Origin: a virus
Reading direction: 5' to 3' (one strand)
IMG/VR virus record: IMGVR_UViG_3300035698_005226
Coordinates: 1-20,126 of that record
Length of the DNA: 20,126 nt
Below, piece by piece: positions 1-5,824 of the stretch; position 1 is the first letter of the stretch; every line of letters begins with the position of its first letter. The notes below the pieces were generated by a model. That model had not been told where the DNA came from and did not search any database. It saw only the letters and a list, made by a program, of their open reading frames with translations. Both the position numbers and the translations under genes were made by a program.

Positions 1-201
1 AGAGATGTTGCGAGATATGCTGGATGTGCTGCGAGAGATGCTGCGAGAGCTGCTGCGAGAGATGCGAGATATGCTGCGAGACGTGCTGCGAGATATGCTG
101 GAGATGCTGCGAGAGATACTCAAAACAAAGAATTAGAAGCGATGTTAGTTAGTGAATTATCTAATGATCTGATTGCTGAATATTTGGAGGAGAAATGTTA
201 A
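1..201 (+). CDS. Ala/Arg-rich repeat protein, C-terminal part (cut by window edge)
   Basis: Frame 1 is open from the first base to the TAA at 199-201, giving 66 residues of a protein whose start lies outside the window. The first ~38 residues are almost only Ala, Arg, Asp, Tyr and Gly in AAR/DAAR steps. They fall into 11-residue units (codons from 4, 37, 70 and 103), a hendecad pattern expected to form a long straight helix. The last ~25 residues are a normal acidic helix ending in EEKC. Similar Ala-Arg-Asp/Trp repeat proteins are common in phage genomes and are sometimes annotated as putative immunity-like proteins (recalled, not searched); the function here is unknown. Its end overlaps the start of the next gene by 7 bases, so it is translated in the same operon. 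Confidence 0.75.
   Translation, partial: RDVARYAGCAARDAARAAARDARYAARRAARYAGDAARDTQNKELEAMLVSELSNDLIAEYLEEKC
4..117 (+). repeat. 33-bp tandem repeat, about 3.5 copies
   Basis: Units start at 4, 37, 70 and 103 (the last is partial, to about 117). Each is built from GATGCTGCGAGA-like 12-mers plus a 9-mer, which equals 11 codons. The repeat is in frame with the partial CDS, so it reflects protein repeat expansion. It probably continues left of the window. Confidence 0.75.
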
Positions 202-419
202 CAATAGAAACGAATGATTTTACAGTAAGAAAGAGTTGTTACGACGAACAAGTAACTTTAACGATAAAGCAGATTAGCGAAGGCGGCTTTGACGAGTTAT
301 TCGATACTTTGATTAATAAAAAAGGGCTTGATTTTGTCTTGAATAAAATTGACTTTGAAGCGATAGAAATATATGTGATTAAAAAGCAACGAAAACTTTT
401 AGAAAGAGAGGGTGAATAA
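195..419 (+). CDS. Hypothetical 74-residue phage protein
   Basis: ATG at 195 has a perfect GGAGGAG site 5 bases upstream (187-193 region) and overlaps the TAA of the previous gene. The TAA at 417-419 shares a base with the ATG of the ERF gene, so translation is coupled. The 74-residue product is mixed charged, with a likely beta-rich first half and a helical second half ending KLLEREGE. It has no cysteine cluster, signal peptide or membrane segment. I do not recognise the family. Its position directly before ERF suggests a small accessory of the recombination block, which is inference from context only. Confidence 0.7.
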   Translation: MLTIETNDFTVRKSCYDEQVTLTIKQISEGGFDELFDTLINKKGLDFVLNKIDFEAIEIYVIKKQRKLLEREGE

Positions 420-1021
420 TGAGCGAGTTAAAAAAACAATTATCTAAAATTCAAAGAGAATTAAAGACTCCGAAAGGTCAAATGAATACTTTTGGAAAAT
501 ATAAATATCGGTCTTGTGAAGATATTTTGGAGTCATTAAAACCACTACTAGGAAACTGCATTCTTACCGTATCAGACGATATGATAATGGTAGGAGAAAG
601 GACTTATGTAAAAGCAACGGCAACCATTTCGCTAGGAGACGAGTCAATATCTGTCAATGGTTTTGCAAGAGAGCCGCTAATGAAAAAAGGAATGGATGAA
701 TCTCAAATTACTGGAGCGGCGAGCAGTTATTCGAGAAAGTATTCCCTGAATGGTCTTTTTTGTATCGACGATACGAAAGATGCCGACGCGACCAATGATC
801 ACAAAGGCGAGCAAAAGAAAGCACCACAACAACAAACTGAAATAAAAGATCCTTCAACATACGTCGTATGCGTGGGAAAATTTAAAGATATGAGAATCAA
901 TGAAATAGAAGAAAAAGAGTTGATCGGATATTGCACTTATATTAAGCAGCAGGGCGAGGTCGACGGTAAGATGAAAGAATTTATCGATAATGCAAGAGCA
1001 TATTTGAAACAAAAAAAATAA
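419..1021 (+). CDS. erf: ERF family single-strand DNA annealing protein
   Basis: ERF-type recombinases bind single-stranded DNA and anneal complementary strands during phage recombination or genome circularisation. The 200-residue product carries the family hallmark at about residues 92-122: MDESQITGAASSYSRKYSLNG, followed by LFCIDDTKDADA. The N-terminal ~90 residues match the usual ERF core length. A Gln/Lys linker (about 125-145) leads to a separate ~50-residue C-terminal domain, STYVVCVGKFKDMRINEI onward. That domain resembles the small GKxK-type domain of DUF3820-like proteins (tentative). The start is fixed by the TAATG overlap with the upstream gene and a GAGGGTG site. A DEDDy exonuclease follows 15 bases downstream, a sensible partner that would expose the single strands. 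Family assignment is confident; the C-terminal domain assignment is a guess. Confidence 0.93.
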   Translation: MSELKKQLSKIQRELKTPKGQMNTFGKYKYRSCEDILESLKPLLGNCILTVSDDMIMVGERTYVKATATISLGDESISVNGFAREPLMKKGMDESQITGAASSYSRKYSLNGLFCIDDTKDADATNDHKGEQKKAPQQQTEIKDPSTYVVCVGKFKDMRINEIEEKELIGYCTYIKQQGEVDGKMKEFIDNARAYLKQKK

Positions 1022-1036
1022 TATCCTGGAGGGATT

Positions 1037-1666
1037 ATGAACGACTTAATTAGTATTGATATTGAAACCTATAAATCTGAAAACTCAATGAAATGGTGGG
1101 AGAAAACAACAATCTCCGCACCGTCAAATTATAAAGATCTTGAAAAGGTCGACGCATATATCGAAAAAGAGCGCGAGAAGCAAAGCAAAAAAAGCGCATT
1201 GCACTGGTACGTTGCAAGAGTCGTAAGTGTTGCAATGGTTTTTGGCGACAACAACGAATCTGTTTTTATTAGCCATATCGATGAAAAGAAATTACTATCA
1301 ACATTGTTTGATTCAATTTCTCCAAGAGCTAAATTGATTGGAAAAAATAGCAAGACTTTTGACTTTCCGTTTCTGATTGGCAGATATATGGCTAATGAAA
1401 TGAAAATACCGCAAGCATTGAAAAATAAAAACGATATGCTCGACGTTGAGGATTTTTTCGGATATGGTCAAAATTCTTCAAAGGGCAAATTGGACGCATA
1501 TGCTTTTGGATTGAATCTTGATGCGAAAACTGGAAGCGGCGGCGGGGTTGCTGCGCTATGGGAAAAGATTTTGGCGGGAGATCTCGAAGCGTTGGAAGAA
1601 TTGAAAAAATATAACATTCAGGATGCTATGATCGTTCACGAAATGGCTAAAAGGTATTATCGATGA
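1037..1666 (+). CDS. DEDDy-type 3'-5' exonuclease (DnaQ/PolB-exo-like)
   Basis: The 209-residue product is a ribonuclease H-fold exonuclease by motif. Motif I is SIDIET (D8, E10), motif II is KNSKTFDFPFL (D109), and motif III is YNIQDAMIV (Y192, D196), i.e. the Y-x3-D spacing of the DEDDy class. All four metal-binding acids and the tyrosine are present, so it should be active. It has no polymerase domain and is a free-standing exonuclease, as seen beside phage recombinases. The ATG follows a GGAGGG site. The stop overlaps the next ATG (ATGA at 1663-1666). Likely role: processing DNA ends for the ERF annealing protein, inferred from adjacency. Confidence 0.9.
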   Translation: MNDLISIDIETYKSENSMKWWEKTTISAPSNYKDLEKVDAYIEKEREKQSKKSALHWYVARVVSVAMVFGDNNESVFISHIDEKKLLSTLFDSISPRAKLIGKNSKTFDFPFLIGRYMANEMKIPQALKNKNDMLDVEDFFGYGQNSSKGKLDAYAFGLNLDAKTGSGGGVAALWEKILAGDLEALEELKKYNIQDAMIVHEMAKRYYR

Positions 1667-1830
1667 ATTTATCAGTAGTAACGCTAGGGCTGATTGGGTT
1701 AATTCTCTCAATTGGCTCAACGGCATTGTATCAACATCAAGGCAATCAAGCAGGATCTATAATTATGGGATCTTTTATTCTAATTAATGTGGTAATAATT
1801 GGATTAGGAATTAAAAATGGAAAAGAATAA
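1663..1830 (+). CDS. Small two-helix membrane protein (55 residues)
   Basis: A 55-residue ORF starts at ATG 1663 inside the exonuclease stop (ATGA) and ends TAA at 1828-1830. Two hydrophobic stretches, about residues 5-22 (VVTLGLIGLILSIGSTAL) and 31-50 (GSIIMGSFILINVVIIGLGI), are joined by a polar QHQGNQA turn. The protein ends in KNGKE. This is the profile of a hairpin inner-membrane protein. It has no cysteine or lipobox. Function is unknown; phage membrane microproteins of this size can be holin-like or act in exclusion, but nothing here selects one. The end overlaps the next gene by 14 bases. Confidence 0.6.
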   Translation: MNLSVVTLGLIGLILSIGSTALYQHQGNQAGSIIMGSFILINVVIIGLGIKNGKE

Positions 1831-2044
1831 GCGAATGGAGCAGGTGGCGACGGAATATATCTATTGTGCTTTGGAGGAATTGCAAGGCATAAATAAAGAA
1901 GACCCTTGCCAAAACTACGATTGGGCGATTGCTGCATTGTTGAACGCTATAGGCGTTTTAAAGAGAAAGGAAAACGGCGGTAGAGGGACAAATGATTATT
2001 ACGAAAAAGGAAGAATCGATGGGAAAAATAAAGAAAATAGTTAA
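1817..2044 (+). CDS. Hypothetical 75-residue protein
   Basis: ATG at 1817 sits after GGATTAGGA and overlaps the membrane protein gene by 14 bases. An alternative in-frame ATG is at 1835. The product has an N-terminal helix with YIYCALEELQGI, then QNYDWAIAALLNAIGVLKRKE, and a Gly/Lys/Asp-rich tail. The Trp/Ala/Leu pattern suggests a small helical-bundle protein. There are no metal-binding clusters and no membrane segment. I do not recognise it. Its stop (TAG, 2039-2044 region) lies inside the next small zinc-ribbon ORF, continuing the overlapping gene chain. Confidence 0.6.
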   Translation: MEKNKRMEQVATEYIYCALEELQGINKEDPCQNYDWAIAALLNAIGVLKRKENGGRGTNDYYEKGRIDGKNKENS

Positions 2045-2150
2045 TATGTGGAAGTGCTTTAAATGTGGGCATGAATGGAAATCTAATTTGAGAAAACCAA
2101 AGATTTGTCCAGTTTGCAAAACTTATAAATGGAATGATGACAAGAAATGA
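2019..2150 (+). CDS. Zinc-ribbon microprotein (43 residues)
   Basis: ATG at 2019 is preceded by AAAGGAAG at a good distance. The 43-residue product is basic and has two CxxC knuckles, CFKCGHEW (C13, C16) and CPVCKTYKW (C30, C33), the layout of a rubredoxin-like zinc ribbon. Such phage microproteins may bind nucleic acid or a host protein; which one cannot be told. It overlaps the gene before it by 26 bases and the next one by an ATGA. A second in-frame ATG (2046) would shorten it by nine residues. Confidence 0.6.
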   Translation: MGKIKKIVNMWKCFKCGHEWKSNLRKPKICPVCKTYKWNDDKK

Positions 2151-2269
2151 AAAGACAAATTGAAATTATAAAAAATTTAATAGATCTCGCAATGTCGCCT
2201 TTTAAATTCGCTAAGATTTTAATTTGCGAAATATGGTCATTAATAAAAGAAGTTTGGAAATTATTATAA
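2147..2269 (+). CDS. Hypothetical 40-residue amphipathic protein
   Basis: ATG overlaps the previous stop (ATGA at 2147-2150) and the ORF ends TAA 2267-2269, just before the GGAGG of the next gene. The product is one or two helices with strong hydrophobic/basic alternation (IEIIKNLIDLAM, then FAKILICEIWSLIKEVWKLL). It looks membrane-associated or amphipathic. There is no clear ribosome binding site of its own, so expression would depend on re-initiation. Support is position and composition only; no family recognised. Confidence 0.4.
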   Translation: MKRQIEIIKNLIDLAMSPFKFAKILICEIWSLIKEVWKLL

Positions 2270-2281
2270 CTTGGAGGAAAA

Positions 2282-3319
2282 ATGAAAGAATTAATAGTTT
2301 TAGAAAGTAAAAGTGCGCTTGAAATATTTTCAGATAATGGGCTTGATCCTATTTTAAATAAAATCGCCGAAGAAGTGCGAAGTTTTGCGCCGGACATTTC
2401 AACACCAAGCGGAAGAAAAGCAATCATATCTCTTGCAAGAAAAGTTGGAGATTCAAAAGCATATATTGAGAAGACCGGAAAAGAGCTAGTCACTGAATGG
2501 AAAGCAAAGGCTGGAGTTGTCGACAAAGAGAGGAAAAAAGCAAGAGATTTTTTAGCTGAATTGAGAATAGAGGCGAGAAAGCCATTGACCGATCATGAGA
2601 ATAAAGAAAAAGAAAGGGTTGCTGGGCATGAAAAAGGACTAGAGTATTTTCAAACAATAATAAATGCCGCCCATGATGACACTGAAAATCTTGATGAACT
2701 AAAAAGGAAGCTTTGTGTTGTCGAAAGCATTGTCGTAGATGATTCCTGGGAAGAGTTTAAAGACAGGGCTGTATATTCAAAAACAATGACAACTGACAAG
2801 CTCAGTAAAATGATTTTTACTCTTCAAGAGCGCGAAGCCGAACAGAAAGAACTTGAAAGGCTTCGAGCAGAAAATGAAGAAAGAGACAAGAAAAATAGAG
2901 AAGCCTTGATAGCAAAAGAAGCTGCGGAAAAGGCGACATTTGAAGCTGAACAAAAAGCAAAGATTGAAAAAGAAAAAATCGTTCAAGAAAAAGCCGATGC
3001 GGAAGCAAGAGAAAAGGCGCAAATTGAGAGAGCTGAAAGATTGGAAAAAGAAAAAATCGAAGCTGCGGAAAAGGCAGAAATTGACAAAAAAGAAGCTGCG
3101 GAAAAAGCCAAGCAAAATGAAATAAAAAGAGCTTCCGACGAATTGGAGGCATTGACAAAAGCAGCGACGAAACGAGAAGCAAATAAAAAACATAGTAAAA
3201 TGATTGAAGACGAATCTATTCAATCGTTAACAGAAAATGGCTTAAACTTAATGACGGCGAAAATCGTCGTCAAAGCAATCAAGTCCGGCAGAGTAATGAA
3301 TATAAAGTTGGAGTATTGA
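2282..3319 (+). CDS. Coiled-coil phage protein of the recombination block
   Basis: The 345-residue product starts after a strong TTGGAGGA site. Residues 1-130 form a conserved-looking domain (GLDPILNKIAEEVRSF, then SGRKAIISLARKVGDSKAYIE and RKPLTDHENKEKERV) that I recall from many phage proteins encoded next to ERF or RecT recombinases. Residues ~175-310 are a very long Glu/Lys/Ala-rich helix (AEKAKIEKEKI-type), a coiled coil or TolA-like rod. The last ~30 residues (SIQSLTENGLNLMTAKIV onward) are a short C-terminal domain with a GRVMNIKLEY end. Function is not established; an accessory in recombination or DNA metabolism is inferred from neighbours. The Glu/Lys-rich region creates long antisense ORFs that are artefacts. 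Confidence 0.75.
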   Translation: MKELIVLESKSALEIFSDNGLDPILNKIAEEVRSFAPDISTPSGRKAIISLARKVGDSKAYIEKTGKELVTEWKAKAGVVDKERKKARDFLAELRIEARKPLTDHENKEKERVAGHEKGLEYFQTIINAAHDDTENLDELKRKLCVVESIVVDDSWEEFKDRAVYSKTMTTDKLSKMIFTLQEREAEQKELERLRAENEERDKKNREALIAKEAAEKATFEAEQKAKIEKEKIVQEKADAEAREKAQIERAERLEKEKIEAAEKAEIDKKEAAEKAKQNEIKRASDELEALTKAATKREANKKHSKMIEDESIQSLTENGLNLMTAKIVVKAIKSGRVMNIKLEY

Positions 3320-3564
3320 TGAATTGTGAAATATGCGGAAGAACCGACAATCTAACGAAGCATCATAAATTTTCGCAAACTAAACTTCATAGAAAGCTGT
3401 ATAAAAACCTAATTGATGATCCGCGAAATATCTCAATTTTATGCTTAGATTGCCACCTAAATAAGCCAATTGAAAAGTATACAGAATTGGTATTTTGTGA
3501 AATATTAGGGATCGAACCGAGAAGTAAAATAGCGAAAGAAAGATATGAAAAAGCTAAGAAATAA
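3319..3564 (+). CDS. Small HNH-type nuclease-like protein
   Basis: ATG at 3319 shares a base with the TGA of the coiled-coil gene and has GGAG 7 bases upstream. A TTG at 3316 is a less likely start. The 81-residue product has C3-x2-C6, a double histidine TKHHKF (H15, H16), N38 in RNISILC, and C42-x2-C45-H46. This is the Cys-stabilised beta-beta-alpha-metal arrangement of small HNH proteins. The catalytic His and the Asn of the motif are present. It may nick or cut DNA, or simply bind it. It is far shorter than homing endonucleases and lacks a DNA-recognition domain, so it is more likely a resident phage gene than a mobile element. Confidence 0.75.
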   Translation: MNCEICGRTDNLTKHHKFSQTKLHRKLYKNLIDDPRNISILCLDCHLNKPIEKYTELVFCEILGIEPRSKIAKERYEKAKK

Positions 3565-3676
3565 GTTGAAAATATTATTTATGATTACCGACCCGATCGA
3601 CCCGCACAATACTAGGGATTTGCTGGTTGTTTTCTCTTGGTGCGGATTAATATTACTACTGTTGAGGTTTTTATAA
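3545..3676 (+). CDS. Single-pass membrane microprotein (43 residues)
   Basis: ATG at 3545 lies inside the HNH gene (20-base overlap) behind GCGAAAGAAAG, and the ORF ends TAA 3674-3676. The product starts with a basic stretch (MKKLRNKLK), has a polar middle with TDPIDPHNTRD, and ends in a hydrophobic helix LLVVFSWCGLILLLLRFL. The layout is a tail-anchored single-pass membrane protein. It lies before a lytic transglycosylase, so a lysis role (holin-like) is conceivable but unproven. The 3' end also contains the predicted -35 element of the next promoter. Confidence 0.45.
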   Translation: MKKLRNKLKILFMITDPIDPHNTRDLLVVFSWCGLILLLLRFL

Positions 3677-3692
3677 ATAGATAATATATAAT
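3662..3692 (+). promoter_or_regulatory. Predicted sigma70-type promoter
   Basis: TTGAGG at 3662-3667 is followed after 17 bases by TATATA (3685-3690), or after 19 bases by a consensus TATAAT (3687-3692), in very AT-rich DNA. Transcription would begin near 3697-3699, directly before the AGGAG site of the gene starting at 3713. It would drive the Cys/coiled-coil gene and the transglycosylase. Confidence 0.45.
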
Positions 3693-3712
3693 TATTTGAT
3701 AGGAGTGACAGA

Positions 3713-4039
3713 ATGAGCCTAGAGAAATGTGAAAAATGCGGAGAACGCTTTATCGTGATTGATCGAAAGCTACTCGAAGAAATTAAAAAAGAAAACGAGA
3801 AACTGAAAAAGCAAGTTGCTACTCTTGAAAAATACAGAGAAGAACCATATCAAGAAGTAGTAAGATTGCAAAATTGCAACATTAAATTGCATCAGGAAAA
3901 CGAGAAGCTCAAAAAAGAAAACACAAAGCTCAGAGAATTTGTATTTGACTGCTCAGTATCCCATCATGAAAACTGCGCAAAATACCGAGCAAAGAGATTG
4001 GTAAGTAGATTTAATATCAAACAAAAAAGAATTGTTTAA
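3713..4039 (+). CDS. Hypothetical Cys-cluster and coiled-coil protein
   Basis: ATG at 3713 follows TAGGAGTGA. The 108-residue product has an N-terminal CxxC knuckle (C6, C9), then a helix of heptads at about residues 18-76 (LLEEIKKENEKLKKQ, then KLHQENEKLKKENTKL). It ends with a second cluster C80-x3-H84-H85-x2-C88 and a basic tail. The ends could bind metal, perhaps together in a dimer held by the coiled coil. I do not recognise the family. It is the first gene after the predicted promoter at 3662-3692 and precedes the transglycosylase by 37 bases. Confidence 0.65.
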   Translation: MSLEKCEKCGERFIVIDRKLLEEIKKENEKLKKQVATLEKYREEPYQEVVRLQNCNIKLHQENEKLKKENTKLREFVFDCSVSHHENCAKYRAKRLVSRFNIKQKRIV

Positions 4040-4076
4040 ATTTGCCAAATAACACCAAGTAGCGATAAAATGACGA

Positions 4077-4574
4077 ATGATCGCAGCATGGTTACTAACA
4101 ATCCCTCTTGATATTATATTTGAGATATCTATTCTTAAAAGAGTTGACGAAAAACTCATTGCTGCAATTGTTTATACTGAAAGCACTGGAAACGCTTGCG
4201 CTACGAGATACGAGCCGCATTATCAATGGTTGTCAGACCCAGAAAAATTCGCAAAGTCAAATAAAATCACAGTTCAAACCGAAGTTGTTCACCAAAAAAC
4301 TTCATGGGGCTTAATGCAGATAATGGGAGCAAATGCGCGCGAGCTAGGGCTTAAAGGCTCTCTAACTACTCTATGCGATGTCAGGGTTGGATTATGGTAC
4401 GGAATTGAATACTTCACGAAGCTAATTGACAAGTATGATAGTATTGAAGATGCAATAAGTGCCTATAATCAGGGATCGCCCAAAAAAACGAGTGAAAATA
4501 AGTATCGAAATCAGACCTATGTTGATAAAGTTTTGGAAAAATGGGACTATCTTAAAAAATTACCTTCTTTTTAA
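4077..4574 (+). CDS. Lytic transglycosylase (SLT fold), probable endolysin
   Basis: The enzyme cleaves the MurNAc-GlcNAc bond of peptidoglycan. The 165-residue product is essentially one SLT domain. The catalytic glutamate is E35 in VYTESTGNA, the second motif is SWGLMQIM (77-83), and the third is AISAYNQGSP (127-135), followed by TYVDKVL. The size suits a free endolysin rather than a tail-associated domain. The first ~20 residues are rather hydrophobic (AAWLLTIPLDIIF) but contain Asp and Glu, so I do not call a signal-anchor. The upstream frame is closed by TGA at 4071, so ATG 4077 is the earliest start, though it has no good ribosome binding site. No holin or spanin is certain nearby. Confidence 0.88.
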   Translation: MIAAWLLTIPLDIIFEISILKRVDEKLIAAIVYTESTGNACATRYEPHYQWLSDPEKFAKSNKITVQTEVVHQKTSWGLMQIMGANARELGLKGSLTTLCDVRVGLWYGIEYFTKLIDKYDSIEDAISAYNQGSPKKTSENKYRNQTYVDKVLEKWDYLKKLPSF

Positions 4575-4575
4575 A

Positions 4576-4604
4576 TTTACTTATTAAAGGTTATTTTCTA
4601 TAAT
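4576..4604 (+). promoter_or_regulatory. Predicted promoter of the O-antigen ligase-like gene
   Basis: TTTACT (4576-4581), a 17-base spacer and a perfect TATAAT (4599-4604) lie in the short gap after the transglycosylase. The expected start (about 4611) is just before GGGGGAG and the TTG start at 4623. A private promoter is typical of moron genes expressed from a prophage. Confidence 0.6.
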
Positions 4605-4622
4605 TCTGAAATTGGGGGAGTT

Positions 4623-5702
4623 TTGGATTATAGAATAGATTTATTTATTTGGTCGGTTGCGCTTTCGATATTACTTTCTTTCGTCGTAATGTATAAAAAA
4701 TCCGGCTTAATTCTCACAATTGCTTTTGCATACATGCTATTTTCTGGAATTTTTTACGCATTAATGCCCGAATCACCTTATCTTTATCTTGGCAAGAAAT
4801 CAGCCGTAGCGACTCAATACATGGCTTTTATGGCACTTGCGAACGCATTGCTATGCTTTGTACCAATCTTTAGTATGAGCATTAAAAACGTCAAGAGGTT
4901 GCTTCAATTCATAGTAGTTTTGTCAATTACTAGCTCTTTGATTATTTTGTATAAAAAAATAATTCATTTCAACTCTGGATACTCTTTTTTATATGGATTG
5001 GTTCAGAATACTAGCTCGGAAGGTAACTTTTTGGCGATAATGACCCCAATAATCTTTTTTAGAAATGATTTTTTGCCAATTAACAAGCCTTGGAGAATAT
5101 TAGCTAGGATTATTCACGTAGTTGCTGCAATTATTACTACTTCATCAATGGCGATTGGTGGAATGTTACTAGCTTTTTGCCTATATGGAATAATTAAGAG
5201 CAAGAAAAAGAAAATGATTATATCAACTATCTTGATTTCAACTGTTGTCTTTGCACTATATCGAAGCGGGGTAGTTCTACCAACAAATAAGGTCGATTTA
5301 TTTAGTTCAAGTGGAAGAGTCGAACATTGGCTTTTTTTCATGGATAAGTGGTGGGATTATTGTAATTTATATTTTGGAACTGGAGTCGGGACTTTTCAGG
5401 GTTTCGGACCATGGCTCCAGTCTAGCTGGACGCACCCAATTGTCCTTTTTCCCAATATGCACAATTGTTGGTTGCAGCTTGTTTTTGAAATGGGTTTTGT
5501 TGGTTTATTCCTGGGATTACTTGTCGCTTTTCAAGCTCTTTGGAGATCTAAAAAAAATACATGGCTATTTATTTCGATATTGATTTATATTGTTATCGCT
5601 GCGATGAATATGCCTACCAAATATCAAATAACGGCAGTTTTGGGAGTTATTCTTCTAAGATTGTCGTGCGAGAGGGATCGAAAATGGCAATTGTTAGGCT
5701 AG
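4623..5702 (+). CDS. O-antigen ligase/polymerase-like membrane protein (Wzy_C/WaaL type)
   Basis: Proteins of this class join or polymerise surface polysaccharide units on the periplasmic side of the inner membrane. The 359-residue product has about nine or ten hydrophobic segments (for example 7-24, 28-47, 66-85, 92-110, 163-190, 198-213, 282-305, 313-330). The large loop carries the family pattern: SGR with W236 (S230-R232), a short GTGVGTF segment (252-258), then MHNCWLQLVFEMGFVGL with H280 and E289. R232 and H280 match the Arg and His expected in the periplasmic loop. The N-terminal half has the GNFLAIMTPI motif region. TTG start with GGGGGAG four bases earlier. It has its own promoter and no phage structural role, so I infer lysogenic conversion of the host surface. 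Ligase versus polymerase cannot be decided. Confidence 0.85.
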   Translation: MDYRIDLFIWSVALSILLSFVVMYKKSGLILTIAFAYMLFSGIFYALMPESPYLYLGKKSAVATQYMAFMALANALLCFVPIFSMSIKNVKRLLQFIVVLSITSSLIILYKKIIHFNSGYSFLYGLVQNTSSEGNFLAIMTPIIFFRNDFLPINKPWRILARIIHVVAAIITTSSMAIGGMLLAFCLYGIIKSKKKKMIISTILISTVVFALYRSGVVLPTNKVDLFSSSGRVEHWLFFMDKWWDYCNLYFGTGVGTFQGFGPWLQSSWTHPIVLFPNMHNCWLQLVFEMGFVGLFLGLLVAFQALWRSKKNTWLFISILIYIVIAAMNMPTKYQITAVLGVILLRLSCERDRKWQLLG

Positions 5703-5824
5703 TAGTAATTACTTCATTTATGATCTTTGTAACTTTTCTCGCGCTAGTCTTTTCAATATTTGTAGATCTTTTTTTGATAATTGATACTGCATTATTTAAG
5801 ATAATTAATTGGCTTTTACGATAG
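5684..5824 (+). CDS. Small hydrophobic protein overlapping the ligase-like gene
   Basis: ATG at 5684 has GAGAGGGA 5-10 bases upstream and lies in another frame inside the last codons of the ligase-like gene (19-base overlap). The 46-residue product is almost entirely hydrophobic (VVITSFMIFVTFLALVFSIF then LFLIIDTALFKIINWLLR), one or two membrane helices with a basic end. It may be a partner of the ligase-like protein or a small exclusion protein; neither is shown. The 3' end overlaps the end of the convergent phosphoesterase by 20 bases. Confidence 0.5.
   Translation: MAIVRLVVITSFMIFVTFLALVFSIFVDLFLIIDTALFKIINWLLR

Noticed and set aside
4-117. Repeated units resembling a CRISPR array
   Set aside because: Units are contiguous without unique spacers and are exactly in frame with an open Ala/Arg protein frame.
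2777-3223. Long minus-strand ORFs rich in Phe/Leu
   Set aside because: They are antisense images of the Glu/Lys-rich coiled coil; no ribosome site and skewed composition.
3319-3564. HNH gene as a homing endonuclease
   Set aside because: Too short, no DNA-recognition domain and no split host gene around it.
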